Below, piece after piece: positions 23,093 through 33,000 of a stretch of 64,000 nucleotides of DNA; positions within the stretch are counted from its first letter, which is position 1, and every line of letters starts with the position of its first letter. The position numbers and the translations under genes were made by a program. The DNA comes from Clostridia bacterium (GTDB lineage: Bacteria; Bacillota; Clostridia; Christensenellales; UBA1242), in assembly GCA_017466725.1 (NCBI GenBank), contig JAFTTP010000001.1:62001-126000 (forward strand), given 5' to 3'. The notes below the pieces were generated by a model. It had not been told where the DNA came from and did no database searches. It saw only the letters and a list, made by a program, of their open reading frames with translations.

Positions 23093-23929
23093 TTAATATC
23101 CCAAATTTTTTACTTTTTGTGGTTTATTGCGCCAGTCTTTTTCTACCTTAACAAAAAGTTTTAACATCACTTTTTTGTCTAGCAGACCACTGGCAAACTT
23201 TCTGGCCTCTACGCCTATTTGTTTTAATGTTGCACCTGCCTTACCTATAATCATCCCCTTATGACGCTCCTGCTCGCAAACAATATCCGCATCAATATAG
23301 ACGATATCTTCTTCCTCATAAAATCTTATAATTTCAACGGCAATTCCATGAGGTACTTCTTGATTTAATAATTCAAGCGCCTTCTCTCTTATTTCTTCTG
23401 CAATTAGAAATTTAACGCTTTTATCTGTGTAATACTCCGGTGGATATATGTACATTTTTTCGTCATATTCGGGCAAAAACTGCAGAATTTTTTCAACAAG
23501 TTTATCCACATTTTCGCCAGTTTTTGAAGACAATTCAATGTCGCATTCAACATCTTTCAGTTTAGGCAAATCAGTTTTTGTTTTTACAATCAGTTTTTCC
23601 CCTTCAATATGCTTGATATACTCAAGTTCTTCCTCATCAGGCGTTTTACTGCCATCAAGAAGATAAAGAGTCAAATCAACTCCCGCCAAAGCACTTCTCA
23701 CGTTTTTCATCATTGCCTTATCAAGCAAATTTTTGCTATGATGCACCCCGGGCGTATCAACAAACACAATTTGATAGTCATCAGTTGTAAGTATCCCCAA
23801 AATATTATCTCTTGTAGTTTGAGGTTTGGAAGAAACAATAGCAACCTTTTCGCCAATAATTGCATTTAACAAACTACTTTTGCCTGCATTTGGTCTGCCT
23901 ACAAGGGCAACATATCCCGCCTTAAACAT
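23093..23929 (-). CDS. era: GTPase Era
   Basis: A 278-residue GTPase with GRPNAGKSSL (G1), the effector TTRDN (G2), VDTPGVHHSK (G3) and TKTD (G4), followed by a KH domain with GKAGATLKQIG. Era binds the 3' end of 16S rRNA and helps 30S maturation. ATG at 23929 has AGAGGTAAAA upstream and the start overlaps the ybeY stop by 8 nt, which couples the two. It is slightly shorter than the usual 295-300 residues, mainly in the linker. Confidence 0.95.
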   Translation of the reverse strand: MFKAGYVALVGRPNAGKSSLLNAIIGEKVAIVSSKPQTTRDNILGILTTDDYQIVFVDTPGVHHSKNLLDKAMMKNVRSALAGVDLTLYLLDGSKTPDEEELEYIKHIEGEKLIVKTKTDLPKLKDVECDIELSSKTGENVDKLVEKILQFLPEYDEKMYIYPPEYYTDKSVKFLIAEEIREKALELLNQEVPHGIAVEIIRFYEEEDIVYIDADIVCEQERHKGMIIGKAGATLKQIGVEARKFASGLLDKKVMLKLFVKVEKDWRNKPQKVKNLGY

Positions 23930-24404
23930 TTTTACCTCTTTCGATGCCAAGTGCATTTAAAATTTCATCACTGGTGGCCATCATAACCTTTTCATCTTCT
24001 TTTTCAATATGGTCATAACCAAGCACATGCAATAAACCATGCAGAGCCAAGAATCCAACTTCTCGCTTTAAGCTGTGACCATATTCCTTCGCTTGCTTTT
24101 TAGCCACCTTCTTGCAAATCACCACATCGCCTAAATAAATTTCACCGTTTGGCAAAACATCTTCCACAAATTCTTTGACTTTTTGTGGATATACAATATT
24201 AAGCATTGGAAAAGACAGCACATCTGTTGCTCGGTCAACCTGTCTATATTGATTGTTGTACTGTTGAATTGTTTTTTCATCTACAAACGAAACAGTCAGT
24301 TCAAGCCCATCAACATTATTACCGGTTGTAATAAGTGCTTGGTCATAAATACGCTTTATCAGTTTTCTATACTTTCCTCTTACGTCTTCAAAATTGATTG
24401 TCAT
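23922..24404 (-). CDS. ybeY: Endoribonuclease YbeY
   Basis: A 160-residue zinc-dependent endoribonuclease of rRNA maturation. The H3xH5xH motif is seen as LHGLLHVLGYDH, and RATDVLSFP with GEIYLGDVVI precede it. The start follows the yqfD stop without gap, with GGAGGATAA as Shine-Dalgarno inside the previous gene. It lies in the conserved yqfC-yqfD-(phoH)-ybeY-era order; phoH is missing here. Confidence 0.94.
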   Translation of the reverse strand: MTINFEDVRGKYRKLIKRIYDQALITTGNNVDGLELTVSFVDEKTIQQYNNQYRQVDRATDVLSFPMLNIVYPQKVKEFVEDVLPNGEIYLGDVVICKKVAKKQAKEYGHSLKREVGFLALHGLLHVLGYDHIEKEDEKVMMATSDEILNALGIERGKNV

Positions 24405-25526
24405 TTATCCTCCAATGTTTCTTTGCAATGTGATTACATAACTCACTTGATGCCATCCATTGCCTTCTCTTACGTTGACATTTTCTTCTTTTATTATCTC
24501 ATTTTCTTGCAAAAAAATCAAGGCTTTTTGCCGAGCGTTTTCAATTATTTTAGACTTTACTTGACTAAAATCTTCTTTAACCTCTATCGTTTGCACCTCA
24601 TACATTGTTATTTTCTTTAAATTTAATGGTAATACTATATTTTTAGTTAGAGGTTTAGTACAACACTCCACCTCGAAGTTATCAAATATCTTTTCTTTCG
24701 CGCTTGAATAAATCAATAAATTGTTAAGATATACCTCATTTATTTCAGCTTTTGCACCAGTACGCTGCGTTTGAATTGTATAATCATGGTGCACCTCTTC
24801 ACCAATCAACCAAACATCTGCATATATATCCGCTTTAGGTTGAGTGTCAATTTTGTTGCCTTGAGAATCAAAGATGTATGGATACACCAACACATCACCC
24901 TTTTTAACAATATCGCCTTCATTTACTGCAAGCGTACCTTGAATAAGTTGAATTTGATTTACCCGCCCATCATATTCACTTACCATCGGCAAAAACTTAC
25001 CGCTCATTTCTTCTGGAACATCAACTTCATTAACATTTATAACAAGACTTTGCCCTATAATTGCAACACTTACAGATGAAATTTGTGCGTATCTGTCGCG
25101 CACTTGTTTTTCAACCTCTAGCGTGTCTATTTGACTTTTAAGCTTTGACGAGAGTAAATCATCAACAAAAGTCATAATCTCGCCAGAAAGCCCGTTTTTT
25201 GCGCCAAAAACCTCTATTTTTAAAATAAAGTTATATTGCCCCGCATACAGCGCAACAGATAAAGCAAGCCCAATCATAACGCCATAGCTTTTAATAAGCC
25301 TCGTAAAAAAATTAACAATACCAAAATTAGACAATGCAACAATTTCAATGTTATGTTTATCAAGCATTTTTTTTACTTTATTTCTATTTTTATATTCAAC
25401 TTCAAAGTGAGAAATATTGTTATCTTCACGTTTAAAGTTGAAAATTTTTACATGTTTAACAAGGTGGTTTATTGCCCTTTCTTGATTGAGACCTTTTATA
25501 GTGATTTTACTGCGGTTTTTCATCAT
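24405..25526 (-). CDS. yqfD: Sporulation protein YqfD
   Basis: A 373-residue membrane protein. A soluble N-terminal domain (IKGLNQERAINHLVKH) is followed by one transmembrane segment at about 90-110 (SYGVMIGLALSVALYAG) and a large extracytoplasmic domain with VNEVDVPEEMSGK and NEGDIVKKGDVLV, the conserved blocks of the YqfD/SpoIV family made under sigma-E. It overlaps yqfC by 4 nt. Its presence supports endospore formation. Confidence 0.9.
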   Translation of the reverse strand: MMKNRSKITIKGLNQERAINHLVKHVKIFNFKREDNNISHFEVEYKNRNKVKKMLDKHNIEIVALSNFGIVNFFTRLIKSYGVMIGLALSVALYAGQYNFILKIEVFGAKNGLSGEIMTFVDDLLSSKLKSQIDTLEVEKQVRDRYAQISSVSVAIIGQSLVINVNEVDVPEEMSGKFLPMVSEYDGRVNQIQLIQGTLAVNEGDIVKKGDVLVYPYIFDSQGNKIDTQPKADIYADVWLIGEEVHHDYTIQTQRTGAKAEINEVYLNNLLIYSSAKEKIFDNFEVECCTKPLTKNIVLPLNLKKITMYEVQTIEVKEDFSQVKSKIIENARQKALIFLQENEIIKEENVNVREGNGWHQVSYVITLQRNIGG

Positions 25527-25792
25527 GATATGGTTTCCACCCTCTCAATTTTTCCTTGAATAAAAAGCACATTCTCGTTTAACTCGGCCAAAATAAGCCC
25601 GCTGCCGCAGACCTCAACTTGTCCTTTTTTGATTTTAAATGCTACCTTTTTATCTGAAAGCAGCAGTATACCTTTATGCCCCTCCGCATACAGCAGCCGA
25701 CCAGAAATATTGACGATGTTATAGTCATACAAAGCATCCTCTTTAACCTTCATCTTAGTTTTAATCTCATCAAAAAAATTAAACACGCCCAC
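25523..25792 (-). CDS. yqfC: Sporulation protein YqfC (YabP/YqfC family)
   Basis: An 89-residue protein with the YabP/YqfC core: NIVNISGRLLYAEGHKGILLLSDKKVAFK and VCGSGLILAEL. The start is GTG at 25792, without a Shine-Dalgarno; it lies in the loop of a terminator-like hairpin and directly downstream of a sigma-E-like promoter (CATATCTT at 25801-25808), so the mRNA may be leaderless. It overlaps yqfD by 4 nt. Confidence 0.85.
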   Translation of the reverse strand: MGVFNFFDEIKTKMKVKEDALYDYNIVNISGRLLYAEGHKGILLLSDKKVAFKIKKGQVEVCGSGLILAELNENVLFIQGKIERVETIS

Positions 25793-25816
25793 CTCATTGT
25801 AAGATATGCGTGTTTA
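25772..25816 (-). terminator. Terminator-like hairpin that contains the yqfC start codon
   Basis: Minus-strand arms TAAACACGC (25808-25816) and GCGTGTTTA (25780-25788) pair over 9 bp with a 19-nt loop holding the GTG start at 25792; seven T follow. It would end the floA transcript. Confidence 0.7.
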
Positions 25817-25830
25817 TATTTTATTTTAAC
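25801..25830 (-). promoter_or_regulatory. Sigma-E-like promoter of yqfC
   Basis: GTTAAAAT (25823-25830) - 14 nt - CATATCTT (25801-25808). The -10 fits CATAnnnT; the -35 matches the sigma-E consensus only in part. Confidence 0.5.
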
Positions 25831-26361
25831 TTAATCTTCAAATTTATTAAAAACATTTCCTAAAACAATCGCCTTGATTTTTGGCGGAAGGTTTTTTATT
25901 TGCTGAAGAAGTTCTCCATCAAACACCCGCCTTGTAAAAGAATGTTCATTAAGAAATTCATCAAATTCTTCATCCCGCGACTTCTTCTTTGGCGTTGCCT
26001 TTTTCTTATCAAAATCATTTAAAAATAAATCATCAAAATCAGACTGTTTTGTTTGTTTTTTTACAGCAAAATCTGGCTCTTCTTTTTTTACTTCAGGTGT
26101 AGGCAGGTTAAACAAATCTGCAAACTCATTTTCATTGTCATCAGTAAGTGTTATATTTGCAAACGCCTCTTCTTCTTTGCGCTTGTCTTCTTCCTTCTGC
26201 TCTTTTATAGTCAGCTCTTCCTTCTCAGATTTTAATTTTTTAATGTTTTCATCAAGTTTTTGAGCTTTCTTTTTATTCTTTTTCTTGACAACTATAACCA
26301 TAAGTACAACAGCACCTACAAACAACAGCGCCGCCCCTGCAATAATTATCCACTTAATCAT
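25831..26361 (-). CDS. Membrane-anchored coiled-coil protein in the floA operon
   Basis: A 176-residue protein: one N-terminal transmembrane helix (about 3-25), a Lys/Glu-rich coiled coil (about 27-70), an acidic disordered linker (DDNENEFADLFN) and a conserved-looking C-terminal helix (LLQQIKNLPPKIKAIVLGNVF). It overlaps the floA stop by 4 nt, so the two are made together. I recognise no family. Position next to floA suggests a partner in membrane microdomains. Confidence 0.65.
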   Translation of the reverse strand: MIKWIIIAGAALLFVGAVVLMVIVVKKKNKKKAQKLDENIKKLKSEKEELTIKEQKEEDKRKEEEAFANITLTDDNENEFADLFNLPTPEVKKEEPDFAVKKQTKQSDFDDLFLNDFDKKKATPKKKSRDEEFDEFLNEHSFTRRVFDGELLQQIKNLPPKIKAIVLGNVFNKFED

Positions 26362-27401
26362 TCGAACAAATCTCCTACGTCATCGTCGCCAAATGGATCG
26401 CTATCCTTCTTTTCGGTAGAAATAATCGAACGCCTCATTGCAGTGTCTGCTTGAAGATTTAACAGTTTATAATAATCCATAACAGAGAAACGCCCCTCTT
26501 GAATTGCCTGACTAAGCGCTTTTGGCACTTCGGCCTCAGCTTCAAGCATAGATGCTTTTTTAGCCTCTGTTTTTGTTCTCATTTGAAGTTCTTTAATCTC
26601 TTCTAAATGTTTTCTTTTTTCGGCTTCAACAGCAGCATAAGCCTTCTCTTTTTCAGCCAATTGAATCTCTTTTTCCAATTTTAAATCACGACCAATCTCA
26701 ATTTTTGATATGGCAATATCTTCAACATTATACATTGATTTTTGCCCAATAACTCTAAGGTCTAAATTGCCTAAAAGTATTTTATTTGGGTCAATCAACA
26801 CGTCTTTATAGCGGGCTGTATGAGAAATATTTTCAAGCAACCATGCATTAACTGTACTTTTAAGATCTTCTTCTCCCAATCCTTCTACATATTTAGCCAA
26901 ATTTAATTTTACAGACACCTTTGCACTTGCAATAATTTCACGTTCATCTTGAGTAAACGCACGGATGTCTCCAACAACAATAACCTTTGAATTAATTGCA
27001 TTTTGAACTGCCTCAACAACATTGCCATTTGCAAGTTCAATTGCTGACGCAAGTGAAAAAGGGAGTTTAATTTCAGCGTCTGCCGCAAGTTTCATCGCCT
27101 TTAAAACTTCAGCTACATTTACGCCATTCTGCACCAAACTTTCAATTTCACTAAGTTTCACACCAAATTTAGATTTTTTCACTAAAACATATGCATTTGT
27201 AACTTCAACTACATCAAGTTTTCTATTCTTCATGCTGATAAGCTTAAATGTAGGGATGTACGCCCCACCAAACAAAGCTGTAAACCAACTCTTCATTGGC
27301 ACAAAACAAAGATATACCACAAACGCAATAAGCAGTGCACCAAAAATTGAAACAGTAACTATCGACCCAGTACCAAATTTTAACAATAAATTAATTGACA
27401 T
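26358..27401 (-). CDS. floA: Flotillin-like protein FloA
   Basis: A 347-residue FloA/YqfA-type scaffold of functional membrane microdomains. A hydrophobic hairpin (about 10-35) is followed by the SPFH domain and a Glu/Ala/Lys-rich coiled coil (about 255-310). Conserved blocks: LIRMKNRK-like KLISMKNRKLDVVEV, ANGNVVEAVQNAI, KVSVKLNLAKYVEGLGE and LSQAIQEGRFSVMDYYKLLNLQADT. ATG at 27401 has GGAGG 6 nt upstream. Its place before yqfC-yqfD agrees with Bacillus. Confidence 0.92.
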   Translation of the reverse strand: MSINLLLKFGTGSIVTVSIFGALLIAFVVYLCFVPMKSWFTALFGGAYIPTFKLISMKNRKLDVVEVTNAYVLVKKSKFGVKLSEIESLVQNGVNVAEVLKAMKLAADAEIKLPFSLASAIELANGNVVEAVQNAINSKVIVVGDIRAFTQDEREIIASAKVSVKLNLAKYVEGLGEEDLKSTVNAWLLENISHTARYKDVLIDPNKILLGNLDLRVIGQKSMYNVEDIAISKIEIGRDLKLEKEIQLAEKEKAYAAVEAEKRKHLEEIKELQMRTKTEAKKASMLEAEAEVPKALSQAIQEGRFSVMDYYKLLNLQADTAMRRSIISTEKKDSDPFGDDDVGDLFE

Positions 27402-27420
27402 ATCTGCCTCCGATAGCATA

Positions 27421-27449
27421 ATTATAGCATACAAAAGACCGCTTGTAAA
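27421..27449 (-). promoter_or_regulatory. floA promoter
   Basis: TTTACA (27444-27449) - 17 nt - TATAAT (27421-27426) with extended TGC, minus strand. Confidence 0.85.
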
Positions 27450-27458
27450 TAGGCAATT

Positions 27459-28304
27459 TTATTTTTGTTGTTTTTTCTTGCCAAGCTCTCGCGTATAATA
27501 GAACAGATATTGTTGAGCATAACCAGACAATGCGCCAAACTTATCAACTAAATCTTTGCGCATAAATTCACGATTATCCGTTTTATCAAAATATTGATTA
27601 TACATTTGCGCCATCCACGTATCAATCGGAAAAGAATCACCTCGATGATAACCAAATAGAAGTATGCAATCAGCAACTTTAGGTCCTATTCCTGCTAAGG
27701 AAATTAATTTGTTTCTTAAAGAGGCCGAATCAAGCCCTTTCCACTTTTGTAATACTTGTGGCGTAATTTGCGATAATACCTTTACTAAATATTTTGCCCG
27801 ATAGCCAGCGCCGCAACCGGCAAAGAAATCTTCTGTTTGTGCTTTCAGTTTTTCATAACTTGGAAATGACCAAACATCATCTGTAGTCCTTTCCCCAAGG
27901 GCCTGCCTTATGCGATTTAAAATCATCTTAATGCGCTTGATATTATTGTTTGCTGAAATGACAAACGAAATCAGCGTTTCAAATAAGTCTTGATTTAAAA
28001 TCCTTATTCCTCCGCCAAATTCAATAGGCTTTTTCATAATATCATATTTTATTAAGTCGTCTTTAATTGCGTTATAATCGGTGGCTAAATCAAAATAATC
28101 CACAAAAAACTCAGGATTATCTGTTTTTATAAAATAAAAAGTTTCTTTCTCTTCAATTTCAGCATACTGGTTTTGTGGATAACTTATATACTTATCGCCT
28201 ACCTTTTCAAAGCAAAAAACCTGACCACACTCTAAAATGTGCTCAATATTAAACTGGCTTTTATCGTAAACCTTGATACCGTCATGTAATATTTCGTATT
28301 TCAT
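27459..28304 (-). CDS. 8-oxoguanine DNA glycosylase (OGG1-type)
   Basis: A 281-residue bifunctional glycosylase/AP lyase that removes 8-oxoG. The N-terminal domain has HILECGQVFCFEK (the QxFRW region of OGG), then the helix-hairpin-helix LAGIGPKVADCILLFG with the catalytic lysine in GPKVADC, and the aspartate in SFPIDTWM. It is monocistronic. No Shine-Dalgarno precedes ATG, and TAAAAT lies 6 nt upstream, so translation is probably leaderless. Confidence 0.9.
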   Translation of the reverse strand: MKYEILHDGIKVYDKSQFNIEHILECGQVFCFEKVGDKYISYPQNQYAEIEEKETFYFIKTDNPEFFVDYFDLATDYNAIKDDLIKYDIMKKPIEFGGGIRILNQDLFETLISFVISANNNIKRIKMILNRIRQALGERTTDDVWSFPSYEKLKAQTEDFFAGCGAGYRAKYLVKVLSQITPQVLQKWKGLDSASLRNKLISLAGIGPKVADCILLFGYHRGDSFPIDTWMAQMYNQYFDKTDNREFMRKDLVDKFGALSGYAQQYLFYYTRELGKKKQQK

Positions 28305-28404
28305 AACTTCATTTTACAATATTTAATCTTAAAAGAAAAGAATTTTTTATAAATTGTTTTGATTTTAAATTTATTTATAATATACTAATAAAAAGGAGTT
28401 TGTT

Positions 28405-28875
28405 ATGAAAAAATCAGAAATAAGACTTATATTCATTATAATTATAGCATTGGCAATAACATCACTTGCAACTGCATTTATTTCATACATAATATTTTTA
28501 ACGGAGTGGCCCGATGCACTGAAATTTTTATCACCCGATGTCTATAATCACACTATACCTAATATTGTCACCTGCACTATGTTTGCAATGCTATCAATTG
28601 CCACATTAATAACTATGCCTTTCTTCAAATACATCAAAAATGAAAAAATCAGAAAAATTGTTACAATAGCGTCAATGGCAGCGGTTTTAATTTTCAATTT
28701 GATTGCATGTTGCGTGGCAAAATACACAGACATTCAACGACTTTCAGGAGAAAATCTTATTAATATACTCACTCTTTCTATTTCAACTTTAATATTAATC
28801 CTTGCCATCGGCGGAATAATGTATTTAAACCATAAAGAGAATATAAGCAATTCTGAAAATATTGAAACTAAATAA
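28405..28875 (+). CDS. Small four-helix membrane protein
   Basis: A 156-residue protein with four hydrophobic segments (about 8-30, 50-70, 83-103, 115-137) and a polar, Asn/Glu-rich C-terminus. AAAAAGGAG lies 7 nt before ATG, and TTATAATA upstream serves as -10. It stands alone between ogg and rpmA on the other strand. No family is recognised. Confidence 0.7.
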   Translation: MKKSEIRLIFIIIIALAITSLATAFISYIIFLTEWPDALKFLSPDVYNHTIPNIVTCTMFAMLSIATLITMPFFKYIKNEKIRKIVTIASMAAVLIFNLIACCVAKYTDIQRLSGENLINILTLSISTLILILAIGGIMYLNHKENISNSENIETK

Positions 28876-28882
28876 GATAACA

Positions 28883-28920
28883 AAAAAAAGATGACAAAAT
28901 TGTCATCTTTTTTTAATTTT
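28883..28920. terminator. Bidirectional terminator
   Basis: Stem AAAAAAAGATGACAA/TTGTCATCTTTTTTT between the small membrane protein gene and rpmA. Confidence 0.9.
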
Positions 28921-28921
28921 A

Positions 28922-29191
28922 TTATTCAACTGTAACAATCTTTTTGCCGTTGTGAGTGCCAAATTTTACTTTTCCATCACAAGTAGCGAAAAGTGTATAG
29001 TCTTTACCCATTCCTACGTTCTTTCCTGGATAAATTTCAGTACCTCTTTGTCTTACAATGATTGAGCCTGCAGTAACGTTTTCTCCGCCATATGCTTTAA
29101 CTCCAAGACGTTTTGCTTGTGAATCACGGCCGTTTTTGGTACTTCCACCACCTTTCTTATGAGCAAAAAGTTGAGCATTAAACTTAAACAT
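28922..29191 (-). CDS. rpmA: 50S ribosomal protein L27 with Prp-cleavable N-terminus
   Basis: An 89-residue L27. The N-terminus [18 protein letters not shown] carries the nine-residue extension typical of Firmicutes, cut after FNAQLFA by the protease Prp before the mature AHKKGGGS reaches the peptidyl-transferase centre. The core [13 protein letters not shown] and [10 protein letters not shown] is normal. It overlaps prp by 8 nt, the usual rplU-prp-rpmA order. Confidence 0.97.
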   Translation of the reverse strand: MFKFNAQLFAHKKGGGSTKNGRDSQAKRLGVKAYGGENVTAGSIIVRQRGTEIYPGKNVGMGKDYTLFATCDGKVKFGTHNGKKIVTVE

Positions 29192-29510
29192 TTTTTACCT
29201 CCAATTTTGCATATTTTTCTTCATCAAGAATTATAGATTTAAACGAATTTAAGCAGGTTTCAAACAGAAATTTGATTTTTTCATTTCTGGCATCATTAAC
29301 TGATACTTCAATTTTAAGATAACCATCTTGAATTGTGTGAGTATTTTTCACTTTTTCAACTTCTGCCACCCCAACCACTGCAAGTTGCGCAACCGTTGAA
29401 AGTTGACAGCAAAGCAAATCAATGCCGTCTTTGCGATTTTTACCTGCGTGTCCGCTTACTTCAAAACCTATAATCACATCGTTTTTCTTATAAAAAGTAA
29501 TATTAGTCAT
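29184..29510 (-). CDS. prp: Ribosomal-processing cysteine protease Prp
   Basis: A 108-residue YsxB-type protease that removes the L27 extension. The catalytic dyad is visible in [21 protein letters not shown]: His in GHAG and Cys in the D-x-x-C-x-x-x-S segment (one of the adjacent cysteines). It sits between rplU and rpmA as in other Firmicutes. Confidence 0.92.
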   Translation of the reverse strand: MTNITFYKKNDVIIGFEVSGHAGKNRKDGIDLLCCQLSTVAQLAVVGVAEVEKVKNTHTIQDGYLKIEVSVNDARNEKIKFLFETCLNSFKSIILDEEKYAKLEVKNV

Positions 29511-29518
29511 AATAAACC

Positions 29519-29827
29519 TTACTTTTTAATTGATAAAATTCTTAATTGTGTGAAAGGTTGTCTGTGTCCTTGTTTCTTTCTTTCGTTTTTCTTTGGTTTG
29601 TATTTGAAAACAACGATTTTATCGCCTTTTCCGTGTGCAACAACTTCAGCTTCGCACACTGCACCAGAAACGATAGGATTTCCAGCAACAACATTTCCGT
29701 TATCACTTACAAGCAAAACATTAAGTGTAACTTTTTCGCCTTCAGCTTTCTCAAGTTTTTCAACGCTGATAACGTCGTTTTCACTTACTTTGTATTGCTT
29801 TCCACCACATTCGATAATAGCAAACAT
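29519..29827 (-). CDS. rplU: 50S ribosomal protein L21
   Basis: A 102-residue L21 with [16 protein letters not shown] at the start, VNVLLVSD-like core, and the basic [23 protein letters not shown] signature at the end. GAGGTAAAG precedes ATG. First gene of rplU-prp-rpmA, behind a leader of about 100 nt. Confidence 0.97.
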   Translation of the reverse strand: MFAIIECGGKQYKVSENDVISVEKLEKAEGEKVTLNVLLVSDNGNVVAGNPIVSGAVCEAEVVAHGKGDKIVVFKYKPKKNERKKQGHRQPFTQLRILSIKK

Positions 29828-29927
29828 TTTCTTTACCTCCTCTAACCAAACTCGCTGTCAATTTCGGGTGTTAGGTGTTTTGTTGTAACCAATCACTAAT
29901 CTTTTGAACCCTACACATGCGGATACG
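29828..29927 (-). promoter_or_regulatory. rplU 5' leader (candidate L21 leader) with a 15-codon ORF
   Basis: About 100 nt between the promoter and rplU. It contains a possible hairpin ACACACGTA/TGTGT near the 5' end and a short frame ATG at 29918 to TAA at 29871 (MCRVQKISDWLQQNT). L21 leaders are known in Firmicutes; whether this is one would need a covariance model. Confidence 0.5.
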
Positions 29928-29933
29928 TGTGTT

Positions 29934-29962
29934 ATTATAGCATACTGCCCTATTTTTGTCAA
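29934..29962 (-). promoter_or_regulatory. rplU operon promoter
   Basis: Consensus TTGACA (29957-29962) - 17 nt - TATAAT (29934-29939), extended TGC. Confidence 0.92.
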
Positions 29963-29969
29963 GAGAAAC

Positions 29970-30003
29970 AATAAAAAAGACTTGAATTTTCAAGTCTTTT
30001 TTA
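29970..30003. terminator. Terminator downstream of the large surface protein gene
   Basis: Perfect stem AAAAAAGACTTGAA/TTCAAGTCTTTTTT with T/A runs on both sides. Confidence 0.88.
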
Positions 30004-30052
30004 TAATTACTTTAAGTTGCTTATTTCTAAAGGCGTTGCAAACTAAGTTTGC

Positions 30053-33000
30053 CTATTTTCTTCTAGAGTTTGATCTTTCTTTTCTATAACTCTTTTCTTT
30101 CTTATCAAGTTTTTTCTTACTTACAACAAAGTAAATGATTACACCTGCAAGAAGTGCCACAGAAAGTCCAATTAAAGCTCCGCCCCAACCGTCATTCTTA
30201 TTGCCAGTCTTTGCTTTATCAGCGCCAACTTCAAATTCCTTCAACTTAGTTACTGAGTTGCCGTCTGCGTCAGTAATTGTAATTGAAAGAGTATAAGTTC
30301 CTTTTTGGTTAAGGTCATATGAATAGTCATAATAGCCTTTTTCTGTTGCCTCGTTGTCAAGAGTTTCATATGAGTTGCTTTCATACTTAATTTTTACAAC
30401 CATATCTTCAAGAAGACTTTCAACTGTATTTACAGCTTCATCGTCTTTCATTTCAAGATAATCAGCAACTGTTTCATGAGAGAATGCAATGTGAAGAGTA
30501 TCTCCAACCTTGTATCCTTCTTCCACAATTTCATCTTTAATTTCAAGTTCTGGGGCAACTACGTCACCAGCACTTAAAGTTACCGAATAAGTGTCTCCAC
30601 CACCAACTGTTGCATCAACATTGTAAGAAATTGTATATTTTCCTGCTTTGTGGAATTTAAGGAATACTTTTCCTTCAATAGTTGTTGTATCGAAATAGTC
30701 CTTAATGAAGATGTCTTCATCAGCATCATTCCAATCGCTCAATTTGATTGTTGCAAGAGTTGTTGAGTTTCTTGTAATTGAGATTGTTGTTTTTTCTGGA
30801 TCGACTTCAGTTGTACCAACTATGTCTACTACAGGTTTGATAACTTCAATGCTATCGCCTACTTCATACTCTGTTTTTACGTCATAGTGAAGGTTCATTT
30901 CACTGTCGTTGATTGAAAGTGATGCGCCTGAAACTGTAATTGTAATAACAGCATCACTGTCTACAACGTCTTCTTCTACATTGTCTTTTACAAATTGAGG
31001 AACATCTGCTAAACCTTCAACAGCAAGAGCATATTCGCTGTCTGCATCTAAATAGATAAGTGCATCTTTAGTTCCGTTATTGTAATAGAGTTTGCCTTCT
31101 TTCACAACAAGTTTTTCACCTGAAGTTGTAAGGGCAGAAGTTGCATATTTAATAAGATAAGCAGTATATTTAAGTTTGTAAGTTCCTTCACTGCCTGCAG
31201 AGAAGTAAAGATTGTCTAAAATCTTGTAATCGTTGCTTGTTGCGCTGATTGCTTCAACATTGTACCAAGTTGCAGTATTTGTTTCATCGTCTTCATCAAG
31301 GCCGATGTAAGCAAATCCTTCTTCCTTATTAAGTGAAATTGAAGGAGGTGTAAGGTAAACTGTTTTGTTTGGTGTTGTTTTTTCTTCTAAAGAAGAAATG
31401 TTGTCAATTGTTGGGTCAAGTGTTTCACTTTCACTGTCAGCCACATTATAAGTAAAGTAAGATGTTACGCTATGTTCAGCAGCATCAACAACTGTAATTG
31501 CAACTTGATATTTCCCGCCAACTGATGCACGGAAATATCCGCCGTTAACTGTATATGTGCCAAGGTATGTGTTAAGTCTTGTGTTCATACCATAACTTGC
31601 AATAGCCTTTCTTCCAGTTTCTTCATTAGTATTTTCATCTCTTGTGATTTTGTATACAGAAACTTTTGCTGTTGCTAAGTTGATTTTATCATCAGAGAAT
31701 TTAAGTGTAGGAAGTGCAATTTCATCTGGAGCTTTAAATGCATCTGTACCAGTTGGAGCATTCTTAACTTGAATAAGTTCTGGCATTTCAAGGTCTGTTG
31801 CATCAGCAATAGCAACGAATTTGTTGAAGAATCCAACATTTCCATTGTCATCAATTGCATAAGCAAAAATTTCAACATATGCAGCGCCTTGTGGTTTTTC
31901 TGTAAGATCAACTGTATATTCAGTTGCGGTTGTATCTACAAACCAGTTTTCAGATGAAACTTTTTGGTATGCTTTATTATACCACTTGCCAGCTTCAACA
32001 TCAGCAATTCTACCAGCGTAATATTCAATTTTAGATTTAGTAGCATCGCAAGGAATTGCAGTTTTCTTATCTTCTGCAACATATCTGTAAGCTGTTACAG
32101 CTTTAATTCTTGAATCTTGGTCATCTGTTGCAGTAACAACATTGAATTTAAATGTGTCAGTTGCAAGGTAAGATGCTTGAAGGTCGCTTGAGAATGTAAG
32201 TGTTGGAACAGATTCATCGTTGTAATCTTCCATAAATTCAATATCTTTCTTAATAGAAGTTTCTTTGTTGATTCCGTCATCAGCAAAGTAGTAGAAAGTA
32301 TATGATTGATTGTTGAAAGTTCCCTTTCTGTCAGCTTGTGGTTTAACGTATGCGTAACCTTGAGCCATTAATTGTTCAAGAGCGTCTTCAGTTGTTTCGC
32401 TAAAACCTTCTGTTGAGATGATTGGATTGCCAAAAGCGTCTTTATTAAACTCGTTTGTTACAATAAGGTAATACTTTTGCATTTCATCAATGATTGCTTG
32501 TGCATCATAGTCAAGTGCCTCTGTATCAGTAACAATACCTTTAAGTTCAAGTTGAGTTCTAAGAGCAAAGTTATCTTCAATAACTGATTGATAAAGATCA
32601 ATTAATGTGCTGCCTTCTGTTTTTGGAGCAAAAATCAAGTTATAGTTATTGTAAAGTTCTTCTTCAATAACATATTCTTTAATTCCGCTGTAGTTTCTAA
32701 TTTCGCGTCTAACAGAAACTGTGTTTTTATCCATATTATCTGTTCCGCCAATAGCGTACATAATAATATTGCGATTTACACCTTTAGTCTTGAAATTGTT
32801 TTCAACACTTTGGTATGTTTTTGTTTCTGCGTCAAATCCTGGGTTTGCAGCATCATACATAAATGCAGATGCGCTCTTTGTATCTTTTACATTTGTAATA
32901 ATTCTTGTAATAGTAGCATCTTCTGTGCCAGTATAGAAATCTTTTACTGTATAGATAAATTTATAGTTGCCTTCGTCTTTTGCAGTAAATTTATTTCCAT

